A DNA stretch of 64,000 nucleotides, taken from contig NZ_CP117522.1 in NCBI RefSeq assembly GCF_031679605.1, forward strand, positions 1,488,001 to 1,552,000, read 5' to 3'. The stretch comes from Streptomyces luomodiensis (GTDB lineage Bacteria; Actinomycetota; Actinomycetes; Streptomycetales; Streptomycetaceae). Below, piece by piece: positions 25,467 to 34,291 of the stretch (position 1 is its first letter; every line of letters starts with the position of its first letter). The position numbers and the translations under genes were made by a program. Below the pieces are notes generated by a model that ran no database searches, was not told the DNA's origin, and saw only the letters and a program-made list of their open reading frames with translations.

Positions 25467-27059
25467 GTGCGGAGGCCGGTCGGCGGCAGGGGCCCGTGGA
25501 GGCGGCGGCTCGCCTCCCCGTGGTGGCGCGGTGGGATGGCGCTGGCGGCGGGCGCGCTGCCCGCACCGGCCTTCCCCGAGCCCTCGCTGTGGTGGTGGGC
25601 GTATGGCGCCCTGGTCCCCTGGCTGCTGCTGGCGCGTTCGGCGCCCACCGGCCGCCGGGCCCTGCTGGACGGCTGGCTGGGCGGCGCCGGGTTCCTGCTC
25701 GCGGTGCACCACTGGCTGATGCCGAGCCTTCATGTGTTCATCGTGGTCCTGGCGCTGCTGCTGGGGCTGTGCTGGGCGCCCTGGGGGTGGCTGACGCACC
25801 GGCTGCTGCACGGCCGCCCGGGTCCCGGGCGGGTGGCGGCGGCGCTGGTGCTGCTGCCGTCCGTATGGCTGATGGCCGAGCTCGTCCGGTCCTGGCAGTA
25901 CCTCGGCGGACCGTGGGGGCTGCTGGGGGCGAGCCAGTGGCAGGTGGCGCCCGCGCTGCGGCTGGCCTCGGTGGGCGGAGTATGGCTGCTGGGCTTCCTG
26001 CTGGTCATGGTGAATGTCACGGTGTGCGTGCTGATCGCGGTGGCCCGCGCCCGCGCGGTGGCACTGGCCGGGCTCACCGCGTGCGGCGCGGCGGCGGCCG
26101 GGGCGTGGGCGTGGGCGCCACAGGCCAAGGAGCCCGGCACGGCGCGGATCGCGGTGGTGCAGCCGGGCGTCATCCAGGGGCCGGGGCCGCGCTTCGAACG
26201 CAGCGCGGAGCTGACCCGGCAGCTGGCCGACCGCCATGTCGACCTGGTGGTGTGGGGCGAGAGCAGCGTCGGGCAGGACCTGACCACCCATCCGGAGCTG
26301 AGCCGGCGGCTGGCCGGACTGTCCCGGACGGTCGGCGCGGATCTGCTGGTCAACGTGGACGCGCGGCGCGGCGACCGGCCCGGGATCTACAAGAGCTCGG
26401 TGCTGATCGGACCGGACGGGCCGACGGGGCAGCGCTACGACAAGATGCGGCTGGTCCCCTTCGGGGAGTACATCCCGGCCCGGCCGCTGCTGGGCTGGGC
26501 CACCTCGGTGGGCAAGGCGGCCGGTGAGGACCGCCACCGGGGCACCGGGCAGGTGGTGATGAGGCTGCCGGACGGCCTGCGGATCGGCCCGCTGGTGTGC
26601 TTCGAGTCGGCGTTCCCGGACATGAGCCGGGCCCTGGTGCGGGACGGGGCGCGGATGCTGGTCGTCCAGTCCTCGACCTCGACCTTCCAGGGGAGCTGGG
26701 CGCCCGAGCAGCACGCCTCGCTGGCCGCGCTGCGCGCCGCAGAGACCTGGCGGCCGATGGTGCACGCCACGCTGACCGGCCAGAGCGCGGTGTTCGGACC
26801 GCGCGGCGAACCGGTGGGACCCCGGATGTCCACCGACACCAGCGCGGCCACCGTCTACACGGTGCCGCTGGGGCAGGGCACGAGCCCGTATGTGCGGATC
26901 GGGCCCTGGCCGGTGTACGGGGCGATGGCGGCGCTCGCCGTGTTCTGCGCGGCCGAGGGGCGCCGGGCGCTCAGCCGGCGGGCGGACCGGAGAACGAGCG
27001 GGCCGTCGGACCGGCGGACGGACCAGCCGTCGGACCGGCCGACTCCAGAGCGTCCCTGA
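25467..27059 (+). CDS. lnt: Apolipoprotein N-acyltransferase
   Basis: A membrane enzyme that adds the third acyl chain to lipoproteins. Six or more N-terminal helices are followed by an extracytoplasmic nitrilase domain with the triad Glu (VVWGESSV), Lys (YDKMRLVPFGEYIP) and Cys (GPLVCFESAFPD), and a final helix. GTG 25467, 8 nt from GGAGGGGAG, gives a 530-residue protein beginning near the first helix; an in-frame ATG at 25377 overlapping the previous stop would add 30 residues. Its last 89 bp overlap the convergent oxidoreductase gene, and the tail is a Arg/Ser/Pro/Asp repeat. Confidence 0.92.
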   Translation: MRRPVGGRGPWRRRLASPWWRGGMALAAGALPAPAFPEPSLWWWAYGALVPWLLLARSAPTGRRALLDGWLGGAGFLLAVHHWLMPSLHVFIVVLALLLGLCWAPWGWLTHRLLHGRPGPGRVAAALVLLPSVWLMAELVRSWQYLGGPWGLLGASQWQVAPALRLASVGGVWLLGFLLVMVNVTVCVLIAVARARAVALAGLTACGAAAAGAWAWAPQAKEPGTARIAVVQPGVIQGPGPRFERSAELTRQLADRHVDLVVWGESSVGQDLTTHPELSRRLAGLSRTVGADLLVNVDARRGDRPGIYKSSVLIGPDGPTGQRYDKMRLVPFGEYIPARPLLGWATSVGKAAGEDRHRGTGQVVMRLPDGLRIGPLVCFESAFPDMSRALVRDGARMLVVQSSTSTFQGSWAPEQHASLAALRAAETWRPMVHATLTGQSAVFGPRGEPVGPRMSTDTSAATVYTVPLGQGTSPYVRIGPWPVYGAMAALAVFCAAEGRRALSRRADRRTSGPSDRRTDQPSDRPTPERP

Positions 27060-27936
27060 CGACCCGTTCGCACAGCTCATGGGTGAGCAGCGCGTCCTCG
27101 GCGCCGATCCGCCGCCCGTCGCGCACCGCGTCCAGGAAGGCGTCGGTGATCTGCTCGATCCCGCGCTGCCGCGCCACCGGCACCCAGTCGCCCCGGCGGC
27201 GCACACTCGGCTGACCCTTGTGGTCGACGACCTCGGCGAGGTTGACCACCTGCCGCTTGGTGTCCTGGCCGGAGACCTCCAGGACCTCCTCGGTGGAACC
27301 GCTCATCCGGTTCATCACGCCGAGCGCGGTGAACCCGTCCCCGGACAGCTGCACCAGCACGTGGTGCATCAGCCCGTCACGGATCCTGGCGCGCACGTCG
27401 ATGTGGTCCACCGGACCGGGCGCGAGGAAGCGCAGGGTGTCGACGACGTGGATGAAGTCGTCGAGGACGAGGGTGCGCGGGTCCTCGGGGAGGCCGACGC
27501 GGTTCTTCTGGAGCAGTATCAGATCGCGCGGATGGTCCAGGCACTGCGCGTAGCCGGGCGCGTAACGCCGGTTGAAGCCGACCATCAGGCTCACCCCGCG
27601 CTCCTCGGCGAGCCGCACGATCCGCTCGCTGTCGGCGAGGTGGTACGCGAGCGGCTTGTCGACGTAGGTCGGCACCCCGGCCTCGATCAGCCGGGTGACG
27701 AGGTCGGCGTGGGCGCCGGTGGGGGCGTGCACGAAGGCCGCGTCGAGCCCGGCCGCGAGCAGCGAGTCGAGGTCGGCGTGGCGCTGGGCCTCCGGGACGC
27801 GGTAGGTGTCGGCGACCCGCTGGAGAGTGGCGGGGGTGCGGGTGTGCAGATGCGGCTCCAGCCCGGGGCGGGCCATGAGCACGGGCAGATACGCCTTCCG
27901 CGCGATGTCGCCGAGCCCTACGCAGCCGACCCTCAT
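26971..27936 (-). CDS. Gfo/Idh/MocA-family oxidoreductase
   Basis: A 321-residue NAD(P)-dependent dehydrogenase: VGCVGLGDIARKAYLPVL cofactor loop, HAPTGAHADLVTRLIEAGVPTYVDKPLA (the EKP-type motif as DKP), then VGFNRRYAPGY and a C-terminal sheet with DDFIHVVDTLRFL. It probably acts on a sugar or inositol-like polyol. The end of the protein is a Ser-Ala-Gly-Pro-Thr repeat coded by DNA that also encodes the lnt tail on the other strand. It is divergent from a TetR gene. Confidence 0.88.
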   Translation of the reverse strand: MRVGCVGLGDIARKAYLPVLMARPGLEPHLHTRTPATLQRVADTYRVPEAQRHADLDSLLAAGLDAAFVHAPTGAHADLVTRLIEAGVPTYVDKPLAYHLADSERIVRLAEERGVSLMVGFNRRYAPGYAQCLDHPRDLILLQKNRVGLPEDPRTLVLDDFIHVVDTLRFLAPGPVDHIDVRARIRDGLMHHVLVQLSGDGFTALGVMNRMSGSTEEVLEVSGQDTKRQVVNLAEVVDHKGQPSVRRRGDWVPVARQRGIEQITDAFLDAVRDGRRIGAEDALLTHELCERVVRDALESAGPTAGPSAGPTARSFSGPPAG

Positions 27937-28034
27937 ATCCGTGGTGCCTCCTCGTGCGCCGCTGGTCATGCCTTCCGCCGTGCCCCCGAAGGATACGTGC
28001 GGACGGGCGGCCGCCCGCTAGCGATGCCCCAGGT

Positions 28035-28050
28035 CACTACGGCCGTAGTG
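28035..28050. promoter_or_regulatory. Perfect 16-bp palindrome, probable TetR operator
   Basis: CACTACGGCCGTAGTG reads the same on both strands. It lies 29 bp before the TetR start and 98 bp before the divergent oxidoreductase start. A TAGGTT -10-like box at 28068-28073 is only 6 nt from the TetR ATG, suggesting a leaderless message repressed from this site. Confidence 0.75.
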
Positions 28051-28079
28051 GGAGTGATGGATGGGCTTAGGTTGGCCCC

Positions 28080-28754
28080 ATGACCGCTGATCGAACCGCC
28101 GCCTCCGCATCCGGCGCCTCCACGTCCGGCGCGTCCGCGTCCGCCCCGTCCGCGTCCGGCGCCTCCCGGGCCGAGCTGGTCGCCGACACCGCCCTGGCGC
28201 TGCTGGCCGAGCGCGGGATGCGGGGGCTGACGCACCGGGCGGTGGACGAGGCGGCCGGGCTTCCGCCCGGCTCGACCTCGAACCACGCCCGGACCCGCGC
28301 CGCCCTGCTGAAGGCGGCGGTCCGGCGGCTGGCCCAGCGGGAGGCGGAGGTGCTGACGCCCGACGAGATGCCGCGCCCCGCCAGGGCGGCGCCGGACGGG
28401 ACCGATCCGGTCGCCGGTCCGGCCGACGCGCTCTCGCTCGCCCTGCACCGCTCGCTCACCGCCCGGCGCGATCTGCTGATCGCCCGCTATGAGCTCGCGC
28501 TGGAGGCGACCCGCCGCCCGGAGCTGCGGGAGTTCTACGACGCGACCGGACGCGGCTTCCGGGAGCCGCTCGAGGAGATGATGACGGCGCTGGGTTCCGC
28601 CGAGCCCCGGCGGCACGCGCGGTCGCTGGTCGCCTGGTGCGAGGGGCTGATGTTCGGCTGCGCCGCGGGCGCCGACCACGACGCCGTACCGGACCGCGCG
28701 ACGCTGCGCACCGGCGTCGAGGAACTGCTGCGCGGGATGCTGGGCAGCGGATAA
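28080..28754 (+). CDS. TetR-family regulator
   Basis: A 224-residue repressor. Helix-turn-helix at about residues 45-70 (ERGMRGLTHRAVDEAAGLPPGSTSNHARTRAALLKAA), then a helical ligand domain (RRDLLIARYELALEATRRPELREFYDATGRGF). The first 25 residues are an Ala/Ser/Gly run coded by 9-12-bp DNA repeats. A perfect palindrome lies just upstream, so autoregulation is likely, with possible control of the divergent oxidoreductase. Inducer unknown. Confidence 0.9.
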   Translation: MTADRTAASASGASTSGASASAPSASGASRAELVADTALALLAERGMRGLTHRAVDEAAGLPPGSTSNHARTRAALLKAAVRRLAQREAEVLTPDEMPRPARAAPDGTDPVAGPADALSLALHRSLTARRDLLIARYELALEATRRPELREFYDATGRGFREPLEEMMTALGSAEPRRHARSLVAWCEGLMFGCAAGADHDAVPDRATLRTGVEELLRGMLGSG

Positions 28755-28797
28755 AACGCGTAGCGGGCCGGGTGGCCGCACCGCCATCATGACCGCC

Positions 28798-29304
28798 ATG
28801 ACGACCGCAGAACGCCTTCAAGCGCCCCGGACCGCCGATGAACGCACCAGCCTGGAGGGGTGGCTGGACTTCCACCGCGCGACCCTCGCCCTCAAGTGCG
28901 AGGGGCTGGACGACGCACAGCTGCGTACGGCCTCCGCGCCGCCGTCCGAACTGACCCTGCTCGGGCTGGTACGGCACATGGCCGAGGTCGAGCGGAGCTG
29001 GTTCCGGCGGGTGCTCGCCCAGGAGGACGCCCCGCCGATCTGGTACAGCGAGGCGGACCCGGACGGGGACTTCCACGTCACCGACGGCGACACCGCGAAG
29101 GACGCCTTCGCCATCTGGCGGGAGGAGATCGCCAAGGCCAAGGAGGCCGCCGCGGGCCGCTCCCTGGACGATGTCGTCACCCGCCCCGACCGCGGCGACT
29201 ACAACCTGCGCTGGATCTATCTGCACATGATCGAGGAGTACGCCCGCCACAACGGCCACGCCGACCTGCTGCGCGAACGGATCGACGGCGCCACCGGCGA
29301 CTAG
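28798..29304 (+). CDS. DinB/DUF664-family protein, putative metal-dependent thiol transferase
   Basis: A 168-residue four-helix protein of the DinB/YfiT superfamily. The three metal histidines are visible: HMAEVERSW, then HMIEEYARHNGH. The opening RTADERTSLEGWLDFHRATLALKCEGL is the DUF664 pattern widespread in Streptomyces. Family members include mycothiol- or bacillithiol-dependent transferases. ATG 28798 is taken; 28789 is equally possible. Its TAG stop shares the palindrome CTAG with the stop of the convergent gene. Confidence 0.85.
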   Translation: MTTAERLQAPRTADERTSLEGWLDFHRATLALKCEGLDDAQLRTASAPPSELTLLGLVRHMAEVERSWFRRVLAQEDAPPIWYSEADPDGDFHVTDGDTAKDAFAIWREEIAKAKEAAAGRSLDDVVTRPDRGDYNLRWIYLHMIEEYARHNGHADLLRERIDGATGD

Positions 29305-29786
29305 GCAGCCCCCGGCCCGTCCTGGTCCTCGGCGGCACCCTCCAGCGTCAGCGTCAGCCGCGCGATGGCCGCCCGTACCCCGTCGCCGTACGGATCCTCG
29401 CCGAGCGCACCGGCGGTCGCCCGCGCCAGCGCCAACTGATCGCGGGCCGCCCGTTCCTGGCCTAGCTTCAGGTAGCCGGCGGCCACGTTGAGGTGGAGGG
29501 AGGGGAGGAACGCCCGTGGCGCCAGGGCCCCGGTGAGCCCGTCGGCGGCGGCGAGCGCCCGCAGGTCCCAGATCAGCTCGTCGAGCGGATCGTCCTGGGT
29601 GTCGGCCAGATAGTGGGCGAGGGCGCAGCGGTGGAAGGGGGCGCCGTCGCGTTCGATCTCCCGCCACAGCGCGGCGAGGCGGTTGCGCGCCTCCTCCCGG
29701 TCCCCGCCCCGGTGCAGCATGACCGCCTGCCCGATCCGGGTCAGTACGGCATCGCCCTCCGGCGCCTCCCGCTGCGCTTCCGTCAT
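29301..29786 (-). CDS. TPR-like hypothetical protein
   Basis: About 161 residues, almost entirely helical with tetratricopeptide-like spacing (LTRIGQAVMLHRGGDREEARNRLAALWREI, LHLNVAAGYLKLGQERAARDQLALARATAGAL). It is probably a cytosolic scaffold or binding protein; no partner is apparent. ATG 29786 lies 5 nt after GGGAGG; a GTG one codon upstream is an alternative. It converges on the DinB-family gene and is codirectional with, and downstream of, the WYL regulator. Confidence 0.75.
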   Translation of the reverse strand: MTEAQREAPEGDAVLTRIGQAVMLHRGGDREEARNRLAALWREIERDGAPFHRCALAHYLADTQDDPLDELIWDLRALAAADGLTGALAPRAFLPSLHLNVAAGYLKLGQERAARDQLALARATAGALGEDPYGDGVRAAIARLTLTLEGAAEDQDGPGAA

Positions 29787-29831
29787 CACGGCCTCCCGTC
29801 TTTGGGGAGACGCTAGGGGGTGTCCCGCCGA

Positions 29832-30872
29832 TCACGCGCCGTTGGCGCCCGCCGCGCCCGGCGTGTCGTGGGCCGGCGGGGGCGCGCCGGCGCCGGGGGG
29901 CGCGCCGTAGCGGCGGGCCAGCTCGGCGACGGCTCGGGCGACGGCCGACCGCAGCTCGGGCGGCCCCAGCACCTCGGCGTCGGTGCCCAGCCGCAGCATG
30001 TCGTGGACCGCGACCGGCAGCGACTCCACGGGCAGGACGACACGCACCCGCCCCTGGTCGTCGGGCGGGCCCGCCGCGGCCACCGCCCGCACGCCCACCG
30101 CCCCGAACTGCACCGGGAGCAGCTTCACTCCGCGCTCCGACAGCAGCAGTTCGGCCTCGCCCTGGAAGCGCGAGGACTCCAGCCGGCGGGACGACTCCTC
30201 CCAGTAGGCGGCGAGGTCGAACCCGGCGGGCCGCTCGAAGACCTCCGCCAGCACCTCGGCGTCCAGGATCCGCGCCACCCGGTAGCTGCGCACGCTGTCC
30301 TCGACCCGCGCCACCAGGTACCAGATGCCGCCCTTGAGGACGAGGCCCAGCGGATACAGCTCCCGCCGCACCTCTCCGCGCCAGCGGCGGTAGCGCACCC
30401 GCAGGACCCGCCGCTCCCATACGGCCTCGGCGGCCGCCGCCAGATGGGGCACCGGCTCGGCGTCCCGGAACCAGCCGGGCGCGTCGAGGTGGAAGCGCTC
30501 CTGGATGCGGCGGGACCGCTCCCCCAGCTCCGCCGGAAGCGCGGCCCGCAGCTTGAGCTGGGCCGTGGTGAGGTCGGCGCCCAGGCCCAGTTCGGCGGCC
30601 GCCCCCGGCGTCCCGGCGAGGAAGAGTGAGTCCGCCTCGTCGCCGGTGAGCCCGGTCAGCCGGGTGCGGTAGCCGTCGAGCAGCGAAAAGCCCCCGGCCG
30701 GGCCCCGCTCGGCGTAGACCGGCACACCGGACGCGCCGAGCGCTTCCACATCGCGGTAGACGGTGCGCACCGAGACCTCCAGCTCGGCGGCGATCTCGGG
30801 CGCGGTCATCCGGCCCCGGTTCTGCAGCAGCAGGAGCAGCGAGAGAAGGCGGTCGGCACGCATGCGGTCCAT
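29832..30872 (-). CDS. YafY-type WYL-domain transcriptional regulator
   Basis: About 346 residues: N-terminal HTH_11 domain (RLLSLLLLLQNRGRMTAPEIAAELEVSVRTVYRDVEAL), the ERGPAGGFSLLDGYRTRL linker, a WYL domain (VRYRRWRGEVRRELYPLGLVLKGGIWYLVARV) and a C-terminal WCX extension. WYL proteins sense ligands, often nucleic acid or small molecules. ATG 30872 is used; an upstream TTG lies inside the operator palindrome. It is divergent from a DUF3224 gene, its likely target. Confidence 0.9.
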   Translation of the reverse strand: MDRMRADRLLSLLLLLQNRGRMTAPEIAAELEVSVRTVYRDVEALGASGVPVYAERGPAGGFSLLDGYRTRLTGLTGDEADSLFLAGTPGAAAELGLGADLTTAQLKLRAALPAELGERSRRIQERFHLDAPGWFRDAEPVPHLAAAAEAVWERRVLRVRYRRWRGEVRRELYPLGLVLKGGIWYLVARVEDSVRSYRVARILDAEVLAEVFERPAGFDLAAYWEESSRRLESSRFQGEAELLLSERGVKLLPVQFGAVGVRAVAAAGPPDDQGRVRVVLPVESLPVAVHDMLRLGTDAEVLGPPELRSAVARAVAELARRYGAPPGAGAPPPAHDTPGAAGANGA

Positions 30873-30883
30873 GGTGATCCCGG

Positions 30884-30906
30884 TACCTGACAAAAGATGT
30901 CAGGTA
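30884..30906. promoter_or_regulatory. 23-bp operator-like inverted repeat
   Basis: Perfect 9-bp arms TACCTGACA and TGTCAGGTA separated by AAAGA. It lies 12 bp before the WYL regulator start and 53 bp before the divergent DUF3224 gene. Its length and position fit a dimer-binding operator for the regulator. Confidence 0.8.
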
Positions 30907-30958
30907 TGGCGGACAGAGTGGGGTCCATCGCCGACCCGGCTTCCGGAAAGGACCCCTT

Positions 30959-31375
30959 ATGACGACGCACACCGCCGGCCACTTCACCTACGCCGACTGG
31001 AAGGAGACGGCCCTCGGGGAGGCCGAGGGCGGCGCGAAGGCGGCCCACGCCGTGGTGACGAACAGCTTCTCGGGCGGCATCGAGGCGTCGCGCACCACCT
31101 GCGCTTACGCGATCACCTATCTGACCGGGAAGACCGGCGTCTGCTGCGGCTACGAGCTGCTGACCGGCACCCTGGACGGGCGCGCGGGCAGCTTCGTCGT
31201 GGTGCAGCACGGCAGCTGGGGCGAGGACGCCACCGTCCACTGCGCCTTCGAGGTGGTGCCCGGGTCCGGCACCGGCGAGCTGGCCGGGCTCACCGGATCG
31301 GGCACCTTCTCCGCCGTGCGCGGGGAGACCGAGATCCCCTACAGCTTCGACTACACGCTCCAGCCGGCCTCCTGA
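30959..31375 (+). CDS. DUF3224-family protein
   Basis: A 138-residue beta-barrel protein of the DUF3224 (allene-oxide-cyclase-like) family: GHFTYADWKETALGE, VTNSFSGGIEASRTTCAYAITYL, GYELLTGTLDGRAGSFVVVQHG, GTGELAGLTGSGTF. AAAGGA lies 7 nt before the ATG. It is cytosolic; the activity is unknown. It probably answers to the divergent WYL regulator through the 23-bp palindrome. Confidence 0.88.
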   Translation: MTTHTAGHFTYADWKETALGEAEGGAKAAHAVVTNSFSGGIEASRTTCAYAITYLTGKTGVCCGYELLTGTLDGRAGSFVVVQHGSWGEDATVHCAFEVVPGSGTGELAGLTGSGTFSAVRGETEIPYSFDYTLQPAS

Positions 31376-31385
31376 CCGGCCCCGG

Positions 31386-32066
31386 TCAGGCGCCGAGGTC
31401 CGGGATCCGCCAGTCGATCGGTGTGTGCCCCTGGGCCTTGACCGCCTGGTCGATCTGGGTGAAGGGGCGCGAGCCGAAGAACTTCTTCGCCGACAGCGGG
31501 GACGGGTGCGCCCCCTTCACCACCGCGTGCCGCGACTCGTCGATCAGCGGCAGCTTCTTCTGGGCGTAGTTCCCCCAGAGCACGAAGACGGCCGGATCGG
31601 GGCGCGAGGCCACCGCGCGGATCACCGCGTCGGTGAACTTCTCCCATCCCTTGCTCTTGTGGGAGTTGGCCTCGCCGCCCCGGACCGTCAGCACCGCGTT
31701 GAGCAGCAGCACGCCCTGCCGCGCCCACGGCATCAGATAGCCGTTGTCGGGCACCGGGTGGCCGAGCTCCTCCTTCATCTCCTTGAAGATGTTCCGCAGC
31801 GACGGCGGGGTCTTGACGCCCGGCCGCACCGAGAAGCACAGACCGTGGCCCTGGCCCTCGCCGTGGTACGGGTCCTGCCCGAGGACGAGCACCTTCACCT
31901 GGTCGAACGGCGTGGCCTCCAGGGCGGCGAACACCTCCTCGCGGGGCGGGTACACCGGCCCCTTGGCCCGCTCCTCCTCGACGAACTCGGTGAGCTCCTT
32001 GAAATAGGGCTTCTCCAGCTCCTCGCCGAGGACCCCGCGCCAGGACTCGGGCAGCACATAGGGCAC
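31386..32066 (-). CDS. ung: Uracil-DNA glycosylase
   Basis: A 226-residue family 1 UDG that removes uracil from DNA. Water-activating motif GQDPYHGEGQGHGL and the His motif GAHPSPLS are both present, as is the Asn in NAVLTV. The GTG start at 32066 is 8 nt after a perfect GGAGG and gives the family's usual length; in-frame upstream codons are not conserved. It converges on the DUF3224 gene 10 bp away. Confidence 0.97.
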   Translation of the reverse strand: MPYVLPESWRGVLGEELEKPYFKELTEFVEEERAKGPVYPPREEVFAALEATPFDQVKVLVLGQDPYHGEGQGHGLCFSVRPGVKTPPSLRNIFKEMKEELGHPVPDNGYLMPWARQGVLLLNAVLTVRGGEANSHKSKGWEKFTDAVIRAVASRPDPAVFVLWGNYAQKKLPLIDESRHAVVKGAHPSPLSAKKFFGSRPFTQIDQAVKAQGHTPIDWRIPDLGA

Positions 32067-32190
32067 GTCGTCAACCTCCGGTCGGTAGTACGTCCAGGGC
32101 ACAGAACCTACCGGCGGCCACTGACAGCGCCGCACGCGGACCGTGCCCGGTCCGGCGGCGCCCACGGCGCGGGACCGGACCGGGCGCCGG

Positions 32191-32952
32191 TCAGCCGAGT
32201 CCCGCGCCCAGCAGGACGCCGCCGTCCACCACGAGCGTCTGGCCGGTGATCCACGCCGCCTGGTCGGAGGTGAGGAACGCGGCCGCGCCCGCGATGTCGT
32301 CCGGTACGCCGAGCCGCTTCAGCGGATAGGCCGCGGCGGCCTCCTCCTCCCGCCCCTCGTACAGGGCGGTGGCGAACTTGGTCTTCACCACCGCCGGGGA
32401 GATGGCGTTGACCCGCACCCGCGGGGCGAACTCATGGGCGAGCTGCACCGTGAGGTTGACCAGGGCGGCCTTGCTGACGCCGTACGCCGCTATGAACGGC
32501 GAGGGGGACATTCCGGCGATCGACGCCATGTTGACGATGGTGCCGCCGTTCTCCTTCTGCCATGCCTTCCAGGTCAGCTGGGCGAAGGCCAGGGCCGAGA
32601 CGACATTGGTCTCGAAGACCTTACGGATCACATCCAGGTCGAGATCGGCGATGGGCGAGTAGACCGGGTTGGTGCCGGCGTTGTTGACCAGGTGGTCGAT
32701 CCGTCCGAACGCCTCCATCGTCCGCTCGACGGCGGCCGCCTGATGTGCCTGGTCATGGGCCTTGCCGACGGCGTAGACGGCGCGGTCGGCGCCGAGCCGC
32801 CGCACGGCCTCCTTGAGCGCGTCCTCGTTGCGCCCGGTGATGCACACCCGGTCGCCGCGGGCCACCATGGCCTCGGCGATGGCGTAGCCGATCCCCCGGC
32901 TGGCCCCGGTGATGAGCGCGGTCTTCCCGCTGTCCGGTATCTGAGCGGTCAT
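32191..32952 (-). CDS. SDR-family oxidoreductase (FabG-like)
   Basis: A 253-residue classical SDR: TGASRGIGYAIAEAM cofactor loop, NNAG, catalytic Ser (NMASIAG) and YGVSK, VNAISPAVVKT and ITGQTLVVDGG. It lies 18 bp downstream of a second SDR gene and is probably co-transcribed with it. It may reduce 3-oxoacyl groups or related ketones; the substrate is not deducible. Confidence 0.92.
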   Translation of the reverse strand: MTAQIPDSGKTALITGASRGIGYAIAEAMVARGDRVCITGRNEDALKEAVRRLGADRAVYAVGKAHDQAHQAAAVERTMEAFGRIDHLVNNAGTNPVYSPIADLDLDVIRKVFETNVVSALAFAQLTWKAWQKENGGTIVNMASIAGMSPSPFIAAYGVSKAALVNLTVQLAHEFAPRVRVNAISPAVVKTKFATALYEGREEEAAAAYPLKRLGVPDDIAGAAAFLTSDQAAWITGQTLVVDGGVLLGAGLG

Positions 32953-32970
32953 GTGGTGTGTGGCTCCTGA

Positions 32971-33732
32971 TCAGTTGAGCGGGCCGCCGGCCACGTACAT
33001 GACCTGGCCGGAGACGAAACCGGCCGCCTCGCCGGTGAAGAAGGCGATCGCGTGGGCGACGTCGGCGGGCACCCCGACCCGCTGCACCGGGATCTGGCTC
33101 GCGGCCGCCTTCTGGAAGTCCTCGAAGCCCATGCCGACGCGCTCGGCGGTCGCGGCGGTCATGTCGGTGGCGATGAAGCCGGGTGCCACGGCGTTGGCGG
33201 TGATGCCGAACTTGCCGAGCTCGATGGCGAGGGTCTTGGTGAAGCCCTGCATCCCGGCCTTGGCCGCGGAGTAGTTGACCTGGCCGCGGTTGCCCAGCGC
33301 CGAGCTGCTGGAGAGGTTGACGATCCGGCCGAACCCGGCGTCCACCATGTGCTTCTGACAGGCGCGCGACATCAGGAACGCGCCCCGCAGATGCACGTTC
33401 AGCACCGTGTCCCAGTCGGAGTCGCTCATCTTGAAGAGCAGGTTGTCGCGGAGCACACCCGCGTTGTTGACCAGGATCGTCGGCGCGCCGAGCTCCTCGA
33501 CGACCCGCGCGACGGCGGCGTCGACCTGCTCGGCGTCCGATACGTCGCAGCCCACGGCGATGGCCTTGCCGCCCGCCTCGGTGATCTTCTCCACGGTGCC
33601 CGCGCAGGACCCCTCGTCGAGGTCGAGCACGGCCACGACGCGGCCCTCCTCGGCCAGGCGCACGGCGGTCGCCGCGCCGATGCCGCGGGCCGCGCCCGTC
33701 ACGATGGCAACACGCTGCTCGGTGGTGGACAT
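32971..33732 (-). CDS. fabG: 3-oxoacyl-ACP reductase family SDR (FabG)
   Basis: A 253-residue protein: TGAARGIGAATAVRLAEEG, DLDEG (Asp after strand 2), NNAGVLRDNLLFKMSD, catalytic Ser (SSSSALG) and YSAAKAG, and ANAVAPGFIATDMT, a typical FabG signature. It is the first gene of a two-SDR operon. A role in fatty acid or polyketide beta-ketoreduction is likely, though a house-keeping fabG is usually next to acpP, so this is a secondary copy. Confidence 0.9.
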   Translation of the reverse strand: MSTTEQRVAIVTGAARGIGAATAVRLAEEGRVVAVLDLDEGSCAGTVEKITEAGGKAIAVGCDVSDAEQVDAAVARVVEELGAPTILVNNAGVLRDNLLFKMSDSDWDTVLNVHLRGAFLMSRACQKHMVDAGFGRIVNLSSSSALGNRGQVNYSAAKAGMQGFTKTLAIELGKFGITANAVAPGFIATDMTAATAERVGMGFEDFQKAAASQIPVQRVGVPADVAHAIAFFTGEAAGFVSGQVMYVAGGPLN

Positions 33733-33895
33733 GCGGGTTCTCCCTCGCCTCGATGCCCACCGCCCCGCTCCGGGAGTGAGCAACCGCTTAGTCTCTTCTG
33801 CGCACGAGACGCTATGAGGCCCGCCACCGCCTGTCAACGACCCGCCGTGATGCCCTTCCTCACCTTGACCCTTCAGCGCACCGGACCCCGGCCGT

Positions 33896-34291
33896 TCAGC
33901 GCACCAGGAGGTCGAGCAACCGCTCGACCTCCGCCGCCGGGTCCGCCGTCAGACCCGTGTGCACCGGGCCCGGCTGGACGACCGTGGAGCGCGGTGCGAC
34001 GAGCCAGCGGAAGCGCCGCCCCGCGTCCTCCCCCGCCGCCTGACCGGCCTGCTCCCCCCCGCCGCAGACGCACTCCACGGCGCGCAGCGCGGCCCGTACG
34101 GCCGGCACGTCCGCCGAGGGGTCGAGGGCGCGCAGCCGGTCCTCGTCCAGATGGACCCGGGCCGCCACGAAGGACGTGGCGCGGCAGTAGACGACGACGC
34201 CCGCGTTGATCTGCTCGCCGCGCTCGACCCGGGGAACGACCCGCAGCACGGCGTATTCGAAGACGTCCCGGCCGCCCTGGAACCCACTCAC
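33896..34291 (-). CDS. DUF3037-family protein coupled to a HipA-like kinase
   Basis: A 131-residue protein with the DUF3037 pattern VFEYAVLRVVPRVERGEQINAGVVVYCR and VHLDEDRLRALDPSADVPAVRAAL. GTG 34291 overlaps the stop of the upstream HipA-like gene (GTGA), so translation is coupled. The function is unknown. Association with HipA_2 kinases recurs across bacteria, which suggests a partner, adaptor or substrate role. Confidence 0.88.
   Translation of the reverse strand: MSGFQGGRDVFEYAVLRVVPRVERGEQINAGVVVYCRATSFVAARVHLDEDRLRALDPSADVPAVRAALRAVECVCGGGEQAGQAAGEDAGRRFRWLVAPRSTVVQPGPVHTGLTADPAAEVERLLDLLVR

Noticed and set aside
28456..30987. 843-residue minus-strand frame over DinB-family, TPR and WYL genes
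   Set aside because: Crosses three supported genes in a different frame and has no recognisable motif.
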